NCBI GenBank assembly: GCA_036925085.1
Contig: JAUPFP010000020.1
Span: forward strand, 688,501-752,500
DNA: 64,000 nt
From: Brachycybe producta
Lineage: Eukaryota > Arthropoda > Diplopoda > Playtdesmida > Andrognathidae
Direction: 5' to 3'
This document shows positions 22,627 through 33,699 of this stretch, in pieces. The notes under the pieces are model-generated. The model did no database searches. It was given only the letters and a program-made list of their open reading frames with translations, and was not told the origin of the DNA. The position numbers and the translations under genes were made by a program. Within the stretch, counting starts at the first letter, position 1; each line of letters opens with the position of its first letter.

Positions 22627-24116
22627 GCTCTAGGAGAGACTTCGTCAGAGGCTTTTGATAAATCTAACAATACCTCTGGGGTGGTCTAAAACCTCTACTC
22701 CGGAAGTGACGACGATCTGCAGTTGGCCACCAATGCTAGCATAACACCGAATGTGACAAATAAAACAATAACAATCCATTAGTGTTTTATCTATAGCCAT
22801 TGATATAAACACTATAAATTATCAAATATCAACAATAGATAAACGGGAGGAATTTGAGAGAACAACTGAGGACAGTTAACAAGAGGTGGGGGAGGGGGTA
22901 AAAAGGAACCCCCAATGAATAAATAACCTCACAACACCAACAACTCCTCTAAACACTCAAATATCACCTAAAACCACAAAATTCTCACAACTCTAATTTT
23001 TCAGCATGGCTGCCAATGTTTACATATTGGCAACCAATGCAATATCTATACCAGAACCACGTGGCCTCCAAAATAACTGTCAACCACGTGGTGTACCTGA
23101 GACAACAACATAATGAGTCAAGGACATCCAAAAAATAAATAAAGTAAGATAAAAGGGACATGCAGAAAATACACCGTGTCCCCTTATCGTGGATGGACGT
23201 CAGTGACCCCGCCTGTTAATATAGGAAAAAGAAACTTCAAAGAAAATAATGTATGGGGGCCGAATCAATGCACACCTCATAGACTTCAAAGGAAAGCACA
23301 AGAATAAAAAATAGAAGAACCAAAAATGATCTTGAAGGATCAATTAAAATATAAAAAATTCGGAACTTGCCACCTTCAATCAAGTAATAAAATTTTGGGA
23401 ATCAACCCCTCCAAAAAAACACAGCAAACAATAAGGTACACTAGTGACCTTATTGACCAGTGTTTATTTGTTTTACTAAAAAAAGAAGAAGCATTAAGAA
23501 GAGGGAGAGAGCTAATGGGCAACTTCACACCTCGGTGTGAAAGAAAATATTGGCCCCTCCTCCCTCAGGACTCTTTTGTTTATTTAAAACAATAAAACGG
23601 GGACCTGCCTAATAAGAATTGGATCGGCACCTCTCAACATTCAATATTGGTGGGACAACCCCCACCCACAATAATAAAAAAAGCAATTAGAGCAAGGTGT
23701 CCCATTCTAAAAAGGGGCTGGTCCTTCTAACTCCCAAATTTTAAAATAATACATATAAAATAGGACCGAACACGGTCCATTATCACTCAATTTGTTTCTT
23801 CTTCAAGAGCACTTGACCATCTTGAAATCGCTTCCGAATTTTTAATTTTCTTTTTTAAAGTTTTCGAGCTTCTTCACCTCTCCTTCTTTTGAAGGAAAGT
23901 CTTCTAAGTTTATGTTTGTGAGTTTACGCCATGTACCACCTGTGAGCCATCAAACTTTGTGTTGTGCATCTGCAATTACGACTGTGTGCACCAGACTACC
24001 AGACTTTATACCTCTCTCAATAGCAGACCGGTTGGGCACCGATTTCTGCTATTGCTCTGAACTCACCAACAGTGGGACAACATTTAAAATAAGAACTTTT
24101 TAAGAACTATCGAATC
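22627..24116 (+). other. non-coding spacer of element A in place of pol
   Basis: About 1.5 kb of AT-rich sequence where a gypsy element would carry RT-RNaseH-integrase. Element B has the same spacer (59435-61560, minus its solo-LTR insertion), so the lack of pol is a family trait. Conserved blocks include GAGGAATTTGAGAGAA, CAACCACGTGGTG and AAGGTGTCCCAT. No conserved coding frame was seen. Confidence 0.75.
23754..23761 (+). promoter_or_regulatory. internal TATA box upstream of accessory ORF (element A)
   Basis: TATAAAAT followed by AGGACCG...ACGGTCC, closely recalling the LTR promoter TATAAAAGGACCGTGTTCC. Element B has ATATAAAAATTGGACC at about 61218. It lies 356 bases before the accessory ATG, suggesting separate transcription of that ORF. 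Confidence 0.6.
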
Positions 24117-25310
24117 ATGTCGGGCCGCGGAACCTGGAGAGAAAGTAGACGAATGTCCTCCTCTTCAAGTGACGACGACTTTGAGGATGGAACGGCGGGG
24201 ACCGCCGAACCTCCCTCACCAGCTCCGAAATCTACACAGCAAGTGGCAAGCACTGCTAGCGCACCATCCACGAGGAGAGAGTCACCTGACGTTCCTTCTA
24301 GGTGCCGCACCTTCTCTGAGCTGGAGAATTTCCACCGGTGTGGAGAGAAGTGCCTTAAACCAAATTTCAAGCACCCAGCGAACGTTGGACGTGTGGGAAA
24401 ACCAGATACTCCCAGCAGTAACGTTCCATTCGATGTCACAACGTCCAAGCACTACTGGGAGGAGCACGAGGACAGGATCGACATAAACACCATGGCCTGG
24501 GGTGTTAATCAGGCATTTCGGGACAGCATCACACCGGACAGCCACTTCCGGGTGGAGCCGCCGCTAGTGGAAAGAAAGGGGGTGGTGGGTTGATACCCAC
24601 CCCCTCAAAGAACTACAGCTTCAGCTGCAGCGGGAGGCTGCTACCCGACAGGCTGCAAAGGACAAGGTCCATGGGAAGGAAAGTCTAGCTTACCTCCATG
24701 CTGTTTGCTCCCACCTCGACGAGCTAGGCCTTCGCTGCACAGGGCTACTCCCGAAGGAGGAGCTCCTGTGCATCGAGGCCTGTCTCCAAGAGGCCAAGCC
24801 ACAGACACCATCACCTTCCCGTTCCCTGCCTGTGACACAGTCCATATCACCGGAGCCGTCTTCATTGTCTCCGACACCCCCTCTACATGGGACACTTCAC
24901 TCTGGAGGAAGGGTTCTCTCGGTTGGACCTCCCTCCGAGGGAGCGATATATCGTGGGGCTCTCCCGCCGGGAGAACACCTTTGTTACAAGTGTTCCCGAA
25001 GCGAAGGATTGTCGAGACCTTGAGCTTCACCGGAAACTCCATCGACACAGCTACGTCCGCTCTCCTGGGGGCTTTCGTTAACTCCGTCTTCGGGCTGCCA
25101 GCAGGACAAATGTTCCGCACCAGTCGTACCTTCATCCTGGAACTGGACCCCCCGCTACACGACCGCCATCCTGTGGGATGCCGCTAGGGCAATTCTACAC
25201 AACAAACGGTCCTCCAGGCAAATCATCTGGGACTGGGACATCCATAACATCTTCCACCAGGACCTGCCGGACGACCAGGGCCAGTGGCTTTTGGCTGCCT
25301 CCTGCTATTG
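24117..25310 (+). pseudogene. element A accessory ORF (unknown function), frameshifted
   Basis: Begins MSGRGTWRESRRMSSSSSDDD, nearly identical to the start of the element B ORF (61561). There follows a serine- and proline-rich, probably disordered part, a conserved segment with DRIDINTMAWGVNQ, a coiled-coil candidate (LQLQLQREAATRQAAKDKV, about 24605-24665), a proline-rich linker and a C-terminal domain with YIVGLSRR, VNSVFGLPAGQ and LPDDQGQW (about 24930-25310). The longest intact piece is 24117-24593; stops and shifts follow. I do not recognise the family. It may be distantly related to the last ORF of the gypsy element at 51482-52024. Confidence 0.65.
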
Positions 25311-25544
25311 ATGAGCCCAGTTTTCACGGACTCACAGACCTAGGACCTTCCCCACCCTTCGCAGAAGGGATATATGTGCCTCCTTATGACTGTCTAAAAA
25401 ATTTACAAAAATAAAAAAATGTTGCTAACACCTATGTATTTCTGTATTGCTAAAAATTATATGCCGTATGTTTCTTTAATAGGTGTTTGCCAACCGGCGG
25501 ACTTTCTAACCTCAAAATTTTGTGTTTTCAGTCTTTATTCATTA

Positions 25545-25574
25545 GAGGGCACTGACACTCTTGTGCCAGTGCTC
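25545..25574 (+). ncRNA. conserved hairpin downstream of accessory ORF (element A)
   Basis: An inverted repeat GGCACTG...CAGTGC. The equivalent stretch of element B (63953-63984) has GGACACT...AGTGTCC, in which a G-C pair is replaced by A-T. This points to RNA pairing in the 3' untranslated region. Confidence 0.5.
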
Positions 25575-25700
25575 TTCAAAGTGTACCTCTGTACAAAGGT
25601 GCATCCACACCCACCCGTGTCTCTCTCGCTTGTGCAACTTGACCCTTCCACCACCCTTGGCTGGAGTACGAGGACGTATTCCATGCAAAGTTGGAGGGTA

Positions 25701-26395
25701 TGTAACAACTAGTAAAACCTGTTTCCTCCAAAACTATAGCCTGGGGGTAACCAACTCCTGTTTGTCCCTCCCTCCTTTCCCAATAATTATTCTGATGGCG
25801 GACTGATACATTTAGGACCTTGGTCACTTTGACCTGGTTACACCTCGTGGGTGTACACAGGTCTAAGGTATAAAAGGACCGTGTTCCTCTTTGTTCTTCA
25901 TCCTTATTCTTGAATTTAACTTTGCCCTAAGTTGTATTATGTCGAATCAATTCTGTACCACATCATGGGCATGAGGATGCACCTTTAATCTAAACCGTTC
26001 ATCTTTGTAATCTTGATGTTTCTTGACAAAGATGAATAAAAGTGTTACAATGAGAAACTGCGTTGTCTTTATGTTCGGTAACTAATAACTTCTCTACAGA
26101 GGCCGGAGACACCATAAGGCAGGAGACATACGATCCTGATGCAGCTACTACATCTTCTATCGGTAATTACATTCAGGAGATGTATATCAGCGTCGACAGA
26201 GAGCAGGATGGCCACCATCCTTCTGCATCGATTTCACCCCCATGCAGGAGGATGATCATAATCCAACCCCATCCAGCTACTTCTGTGACTCGGATCTTCC
26301 TCGTGCGAGCACCTCACGATTACAAGAAGAATTGAGTCGCAGAAAACACCATCTACAAATTGGTAAATTTATAGTGTCGATGACAAAAGCTCACA
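25701..26395 (+). mobile_element. 3' LTR of element A
   Basis: A 695-bp LTR, TGTAACAAC...CTCACA, with a TATAAAAGG box at 25869-25877 and an AATAAA near 26035. A purine-rich tract (AAAGTTGGAGGGTA) precedes it. It is followed by TATA (26396-26399), the duplication paired with 17776-17779. Confidence 0.88.
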
Positions 26396-26599
26396 TATAT
26401 GACCATGATATTAAATGGGAGAGGGGGGAAAGGTTAGAAAGTGTAGGGGAGAAAGAAACGTGGAGGGGGAAAAGTGGAAGGCTAGGAAGGGGGGAAACTG
26501 AAATTGAAATGAAACGAGTAAAAAAAGGAAAAAACGATGCGCATGCACGCAATTGCTTGTGAATTTTGCTCCCGTCGTTTATGACGGGTTACCCGCTAG
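26396..26599 (+). mobile_element. Helitron-like element 3, 3' part
   Basis: It continues the element interrupted at 17779: CCATGATATTAAAT, a purine-rich tract, CGCATGC, and then the Helitron 3' terminus with hairpin CCCGTC (26571-26576) - GTTTAT - GACGGG (26583-26588) and terminal CTAG (26596-26599) followed by host T. Confidence 0.85.
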
Positions 26600-27276
26600 T
26601 ATATGTATATTGACAATACTTCTTGCAGCACTTGGTTCTTAAGATCCCTCAGCCATAGACCAACTGGCTGCATTGCAGAGTATTTTTTGTAATTGTATAA
26701 CAGCATGCCGTGACAAGATTGGCCCTGCCGCCAGGCCCGGGTATATATTTCCATGATCTTTTCCCCAGCACATCCCACTCTCAGATCACAGAATAAAGAA
26801 AGGGGAGGAGTTTCATTAACTATTAACAAATGGGAACCTTCTAATTAGGCACGGCTCGAAAAAGTTAGTCCTAGAGAACTAATCCGAAGCAAGGCCGGAA
26901 CGCGGACGTCTCCCATATGTTTGGTTTCCAGATTACCGGGCTGAAACAGGGCCAGAACACTATTGCCGTATACATGTACATGTACAATATCATACATTTC
27001 TCCATACACTGTACATATATAATGTATATATGAATTATGTTAATTGTCGTATGTTAATTCTAAATAATTTTTGTTTTGTTTTTAAATATTCTCTTATGAT
27101 TTTGTGTTGTGGCGAATTTTATGTTGAAGAATATTGTGTGGTCATGGCATGGGTTTTCGATCATTTAATGCTGCTAAACTGTTAATCTTACGTTAAGCTA
27201 AAAATTTATTTCAAACACCATTGTTTGCAGTTGTGAAGTTTCGAAGTTTTCACATTATGTTAATATTTCATCGTAG
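26600..27276. other. intergenic sequence, no supported feature
   Basis: A moderately GC stretch (26830-26960) inside AT-rich DNA. No gene, RNA gene or repeat was recognised. Confidence 0.4.
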
Positions 27277-27277
27277 A

Positions 27278-27788
27278 CTATTACTTTACTGGACTGGCAA
27301 CTCCCGAAATTTTGTGTTTGACAGATTTGCATTGTCGCTTTCCAAATGACGCCTCTAGCGGGGCTATGGTATATGAACTTTAAAGAAAAAAGACGAGTTG
27401 ATTTATTTTGTAGCTATATAGGGTGTATTTTACATATTAGTATAAAAAGTATGGCCGATGTAGAACCTTAGTCCCGTTTTCCAACCATTTTTTGCTTAGA
27501 AGACGAAACGACAACTCGGCCGACAATTAAAAAAAATCATGTACGAGATTCACTAAGATTTACAAAAATTCACAACAGACCGTACGTATGGAAATTCATT
27601 TTACTATTTTATCCGCATTTTACTGGATTCCCAGAATAGAATTAAAATCTGAAAATCCAGTAAAACGTGGAAAAAACTAAAATAACTGCACATGATCCAC
27701 CCCCAATGTCTTCCACTTTGCAAAAACGAGACTTTCACATGACTAACATGGAGAAGATAGGGAGTTGCCAGTCCAGTAAAGTAATAGT
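27278..27788. mobile_element. MITE with about 30-bp terminal inverted repeats
   Basis: The left end (27278-27306) reads ACTATTACTTTACTGGACTG... and the right end (27759-27788) is its inverse with at most one mismatch. A TA dinucleotide borders the TTACTTTACTGG core on both sides, compatible with Tc1/mariner-type insertion. The interior of about 450 bases is non-coding. Confidence 0.75.
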
Positions 27789-28189
27789 TTAAGATTTCAT
27801 GAAGATCTTTATTGACATCAAAAAAATTCACATGTTTTAGAAAATCTTTTATGTAAAAATCTGTTCATTTTGTCTTAAAATTTTTATTTCAGTTCTCAAG
27901 TGCTCTTAACATTTTTTTAAATAAATAATTGCAATTTTTTTAACAACTTGAAATCATTAAAAACATCCTGAAAATTACTACATTTGTATTTTTGTTTGGT
28001 AAAATTTGGATTTGATTGTTATGTGATTACATTGATTTGACATTATTTATTTATTTATAAATAATAATAATAATAATATTTATAACTATCATGCTTATTA
28101 TTGAACCATGAATAAGTTTTGCCTCCCCCGAAAAAATTCTGCGGGCGCCAATGAAGGCGATGTTTTGAAAAGTCTGCACTTATGCTATT

Positions 28190-28625
28190 CAGGTTTGAAG
28201 TCACATAATAATTAATATAAAAATAATTTCACGTGTTAATCTTATAAAAAGGAAACACCGTGAAGCCAATAGATTAATGAACGTGGTAATTTTTTGTTAT
28301 TGTTCTAAGTCATTTTGAATGAGAGTCCTTCAAGTATTTGTGAGATGGTTTTTTGGCCCTATGGGTTTTAACATGGAATTAAAAAACGTACGATTTCAAA
28401 CGTTATTAAAAAATAGAAGGACCTTTTTAAAATTTATAAAAAGAAAACATCGTGAAGCCAATACATGAAGGCACTTGCTAACTTTTTTGTTATTGTTCTG
28501 GATCATTTTTAACGAGAGTTCTTCAAATGTTTATGGGACGGTTTTTGATCCAATAGTATTTAATATGGAGTAAAAAAAAAACAATTTTTAAGGTTATTTA
28601 AAAATAGAAGGACCTTTTCAAAATT
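28190..28625. repeat. about 190-bp interspersed tandem repeat, locus 2
   Basis: Two-plus units (starting near 28245, 28431 and 28620) sharing GAAAACATCGTGAAGCCAAT and AAAAATAGAAGGACC. Homologous to 16350-16700. Confidence 0.75.
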
Positions 28626-28639
28626 TATATAAAGCGAGC

Positions 28640-29595
28640 GCTTAAAGAACAACACTTTTTATTGCATTTTGCGCTTTACTGTATTTTAATTGAGCGATTG
28701 TGAGGCGATGTCTTGCAAGTTTAGTAACACCATATAATAACACTTATTTGTCTCCTTGTCGTCTGCTCAAAACAACAAGATGGCGGTGTATCTAGTATAA
28801 AGCTTATTAAAAAATTTTTAATAAATACAATTTAATTTGTTGTTGACACCTGGAATAATTTCTACCACATACATTGTTAACAGCAATGGCTGAAATTGAT
28901 AAAATAATAAAAAAAAAATAATAAATAAACTAACAAAGATTAATAATTAATATGAATGCTAGGCTAGGGTGTGGTTAAAAATTGTTTACAGAAAGTTCGT
29001 TATAGACGTAAAGGGATTTTCCCCATACCAACTAGCCAATTAAGTGTTTCTTAGAAGACGTTAATTAAATCGAGAGCCAATACTCAGAAGTATTCAGAAT
29101 TTCAAAAAACCCCGATCATTACAATGAGCATTTGTCAATGATCCAAATGTTAAGGGTGAATTATAAATAGGTAAATAAACCCACACACGTATGAAAAACA
29201 CCTTCAAAACATTACAACAATAAGGATATCCTGTTTACAATGTGTAGACTCAGCTTATTAAAAATACGCTACAGAGTGAAAACAAATTGCTATTAATAAT
29301 CATTTTGTTATAAATTTTGTAATGTTGTTTAATTTTTTCAGAATATTGTGAACTTCAAACATTTCTAGAAGCTTTTCAAACAAACCATGTGCAATTTTTT
29401 TTTTATTTATTTGTTGAACATATTCATAAATTAGGATTACCAAGAAAATGTTTGGGTTTTTCTTTTTTCCTTTCTTTTTCTGCCACAACTACAACTTCTT
29501 TTTTTGCAAACTACATAAGAAACATAAACTTACACTTAAGTTTCTGTAATTGTTTTAGTGTAACTGTAATAATCCAATATATTAGACCTATATAT
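28640..29595. other. AT-rich intergenic DNA, no supported feature
   Basis: No ORF with family features and no clear repeat. Confidence 0.4.
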
Positions 29596-29599
29596 AATA

Positions 29600-29975
29600 C
29601 TAGTGGGGTAACCCGTCATAAATGACGGTAGCAAAATTAACAGGCAATTGTGCGCATGCGCGTCGTTTTTTTTCCTTTTTTTACTCCTTTCATTTTAATT
29701 TTCGTCACCTCCTCCCACTTTTCTCTCTCCCCCTTCCCACTTTTCTCTATCCCCCCCCCCTCTACACTTTTCAACCTTTTCCCCCTCTCCAATTTAATAT
29801 CATGGGGTTCTTGGATGGGAAGGGTACAACATATAATTGACTTTGAGAAAAAAAAACAGTTCATTTATTCAAATTTCTATAAATTCCGATGTGCTTCAAT
29901 AGTTGTACAGCGTTATCCCAGAAAGAGAGAAAGATATATACATGTAGAAAGACACACAGAGACACAGACCTGCCA
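29600..29975 (-). mobile_element. Helitron-like element, copy 4
   Basis: A full short copy on the minus strand: terminal CTAG at 29600-29603, hairpin ACCGTC-ATTTAT-GACGGG at about 29611-29628, the GCGCATGCGC block, a pyrimidine tract, CATGGGGTTCTTGG, a poly-A tract and GGTCTGTG near 29965. It carries no gene. It is the best preserved reference for the family in this window. Confidence 0.8.
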
Positions 29976-30041
29976 AAATATATATATATAATACTAAAAC
30001 GAAAGCCTGTCTTCGAAGGGTGTGATAGTTTTAGCCTTATA

Positions 30042-30069
30042 CAGTGTTTCATGTATATATATATATATA

Positions 30070-30112
<43 letters not shown>

Positions 30113-30121
30113 ATATATATA

Positions 30122-30205
<84 letters not shown>
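30042..30205. repeat. (TA)n microsatellite with TATC interruptions
   Basis: About 165 bases of alternating TA with periodic C. The long Tyr/Ile frames across it are artefacts. Confidence 0.97.
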
Positions 30206-30903
30206 GTGATGGACCTTTTTCCGTTAGTAGAATCTGTTCTTTTATGGTAATACGAGCGAGTTTGCACTCGTATTGATAGTGAGTGGCTAGGTCACTAATT
30301 CTACTGGCCCGGGAGGACTAGACCAATATAACGTCTATTTTATGTCCTCACTAGTCTCTGGCAAAAGACTTCACAGTCTTGAGGATCTTTAGTCTCTGTA
30401 TCTCTCGGACTTTCGTCCATAAATCTGCCCTAAGAATCGTGGAAAATATACTTACTCGTGCATTGCAGGTTTGCACCTGTTGTGACCTCGAAGTATCCAA
30501 GAAAGGTGACGACCTGCAAAATAATGAAGTTCACAACCGCGGAATTTAAAGTTTCAAATAACAAAACACCACTGGTTTAGTTAAATAGAAAATCGTTTAT
30601 TTCGTAGATAAAAGTATCAAACACAAACAAAATAGAACTGGAATTAATTGCACAACACATAAAAATAATAGTAACTTTTGAAAGTAATAAAATCTATGAA
30701 CCTAGCCAAAATTGGGCATCGGTTCGTTCTGGTTAAAATCTCTCTAGAACATATAAAATGAACTCTTTATATACCCTGAGAATCCAGAAGTCGGATTCTC
30801 AGGGCACAACTTTGCAATTGGTTACTTTAATATTTTGGCCCAAATAGACCAATCAAAAGATTGATCTATTTGGCCAAAATCATGATTCATCCCCTGTTAT
30901 CAC
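30205..30903 (-). mobile_element. LTR-like segment of a third LTR family
   Basis: The minus strand begins TGTGATAACAGG and contains an inverted repeat (CTGAGAATCC...GGATTCTCAG), a TATATAAAG promoter-like box at about 30768-30777 and an AATAAA near 30600, in LTR order; it may end with ...CATCACA at 30205. It directly follows, in the minus direction, a short unrelated sequence joined to the truncated gypsy pol. No target duplication was found. Confidence 0.45.
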
Positions 30904-31069
30904 ACATAGAAACGAAAACAAAATCAAATTAAAAACGAATAAATCTATTCATGTGGAAGAAAAAAATGAGGGGGAACGAAAAGGTCAAGATCAAAGATAT
31001 AACATCTGGGTCACTTGGTACCAAAAGTACCGAGTGGCCCAGAAGCCAAACAAAATACAGGGTCGTGAA

Positions 31070-33699
31070 GTGATGCGCTATATTATAGCACTCCCGGAAC
31101 TTCAGCAGGACTTTGCTGGAGAACTGGGACCCACGATCCGAGACAAGAGCTTTTGGTGTGCCATACACCGAAAGGATCTCGTCCTTCAGAAATTTCACCA
31201 CACAGGCGGCCGTGGCCCTTCGTACCGCCCTTGCCACACCGTACCGGGTGAAATAGTCAACCATGATTAGTACATAGGTGACTCCACCCACGGAGGCAGG
31301 AAACGGTCCAACGAAGTCCATTCCCCAGGTGTGAACTGGGTACTTCGGCACTATCGGTTGTAGAAATCCCTGACTTCGAGCGAACTGTCGCGCTCTCTGA
31401 CACACCAAACATGACTTAACATATTCGGCAGTGTCCCGCTTCATACCGATCCAGTAGAAGCGTGAGCGCAGTCTCTGGTAGGTCTTAAACATCCCGAAGT
31501 AACCAGCTTCGGGAATGTCATGTAGCTTCCTAAGGCAGAAAGCCCTGCATGACTTCGGAACTACCAGAACAGTTCTGAACCGATCCTGGATGAACCTGAT
31601 AGCAAACAACAAGTCATCTGCCACCACAAACTGGAACCGGAGGTTCGAGTTGGGGTCACGGAAGATTTCACTCTTCACTTTGGAGCACCAGCCATCGGCC
31701 TCTTGCTCCTTGACCCAATCCACCTCGGAACGGATGTGGTAAATAACCTCACCTACGTCGGCTTCGACGTATTCAGGTAAGGAAAGGTCCGCCACATCAC
31801 GAACAGGATACCGACTCAAAGCGTCGGCATCCACGTGCAGTGTTCCCTTCCTATACTGAACCTTAAACCAGTACTCTTGAAGCTGCATCTGCCAACGCCC
31901 CAACCTGCCTTGCAGGTTCTTGGCTGTCTGCAGATAGCAAAGAGCGTGGTGATCAGTTACGATCACAAACTCCCGGTTAAAGAGGTAAGGACGGAATTTA
32001 CCCACGGCAAACATGACCGCCAAGCACTCCTGCTCGGTGACCGAATACCGTGTTTCCGCTCCTTTCATGAGTCGGCTTGCGTAGGCCAGAACACAGGGGA
32101 CACTGTCCTCCGGTAACTTCTGGTAGACTACGACTCCCAAGCCGTACCCACTAGCGTCGGTATGGATAATTACCTCACCACGCGGATCGTACATGGTGAG
32201 TACCGGCGCTTCGGTTAAAAATGCCTTTAACCGCGCAAACGCTAGTTTGCACTGATCCGACCACTCGAAGGACGCATCCTTCTTCGTCAGATCGTGCAAA
32301 GGCCTAGCCAATTGGCGAAGTCCTTGATGAACCTTCGATAGTAACCGGCCAGTCCGAGAAAACTGCGGACGCCTGTCACCGTCATCGGGACGTCAAACTC
32401 CTGGACTGCCCGTACGAGATCCGGGTCCGGAGCAACTCCCTCGGCACTTACTACGTGACCGAGATAACGCACCTTGTTAAAGCCGAAGAAACATTTCTTC
32501 GGCTGGAGTTTCAGCTCCGCCCCTCGTAACAGTCCAAGGACAGTGGAGAGTCTCTCGAGAAACTGCTTGAAAGTGTTCCCAAAGACGATAATATCGTCCA
32601 GGTACACCAGACAAGTCTCCCACTTATGTCCTGCCAATAAGAGGTCTAGCGCTCTCTGCATGGTGGCTGGAGCATTACAGAGTCCGAAAGGCATTTTCCG
32701 GAACTCAAACAGACCTTGAGAGCAAATAAATGCCGTTTTCTCAACGTCTGGCTCAGCCATCCGAACCTGCCAGTAACCACTAGCCAGGTCCAAGGTAGCG
32801 AAGAACTTCGCACCGGCCAATGAGTCGAGTGCATCATCGATGCGAGGCAACGGATACTGATCCAGCTTTGTCTGGGCATTCAGTTTCCGGTAGTCCACGC
32901 AAAAACGAAAGCCACCATCCTTCTTGTGGACAAGCAAGATAGGGCTCGCGTAGGGACTACGCGAAGGTTGGATAACCCCTGCATCCAACATCTTCGCCAC
33001 CTCTTCTTTCTCGACTGTTCTGGCCGCTGGAGCGGTTCGACGCAATCCTTCACGCACCGGAGGTTGCCCACCGGTGTCAATCGTATGTTCGACCAGAGAG
33101 GTTTCACCCAACTCTGTGAAGTCGAACGCGAAATGATCCCGGCGTGCCAGCAGGAACTCTCGAAGCCGTCTCGCCTCTTCAGGCTTCAGATTGGGACCAA
33201 TCTTAAGACACTCTTCAAGAGTGGGAGCCGTCGCCACGTTGAGCACTTGGCGTCCGTTTCCGGACGCCCCTCTCAACTTAGACGAGGACTTCCCTGGTCG
33301 AACTGTCTTCTGAGTGGGGTCTCCCCCTCTCAACTTAGACGGCTCTTCCAGCCCTACCACAATGGCAGCCTCCACAGCTTGAGCCGTGGCTACACCCTCT
33401 CCTGTTTCCAGGGCAATAGGTGCGCTACCCACGTTCTCAAGCCAGATATCGTACGTGCCAAGCCGGTTAGCTGCAGCGATACCTGCTACTGCCAACACAC
33501 CACGTTCACCTAAGGCTTTCCGGTGCGGCTCCACGAGAAGCAGCTGGCCAGGGCCGGCATGCTCTACCAACGTCACGGATACGACACGTCGTACGTGGGC
33601 TGGTAGCCAGACATTCTCCCTCAGTCGCAGAGAACACACTTCTCCGCGCCCGATAGAGGTTCTGGTCTCGGCAGCTCTGGTGAAACAATGTTCACCCAC
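31070..33699 (-). pseudogene. gypsy minus element: pol (RT, RNase H, integrase), 3'-truncated
   Basis: Pol of a Ty3/gypsy element that copies and inserts the element. Frame 33699-32287: linker, RT with CVDYRKLN, LDLASGY and the catalytic YLDDIIVF. After a one-base deletion near 32305, frame 32311-31070 continues: RNase H (HTDASGYG, TEQECLAV, VTDHHAL), the integrase zinc region (CLVCQ present; the second His of the HHCC module is Tyr, GYFG) and the integrase core with WGMDF and SDRGSQF. Similarity stops at about 31074, before the catalytic Glu, and the frame runs on into unrelated sequence to 30929. Inactive by truncation and frameshift. Confidence 0.9.

Noticed and set aside
22627-24116. Hidden reverse transcriptase in the element A spacer
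   Set aside because: No YxDD, LDL or integrase motif in any frame of either copy.
26830-26960. GC-richer stretch as a possible RNA gene
   Set aside because: No tRNA cloverleaf, A/B boxes or rRNA similarity could be recognised.
30022-30267. Open frames rich in alternating Tyr and Ile on both strands
   Set aside because: They are translations of the (TA)n microsatellite.
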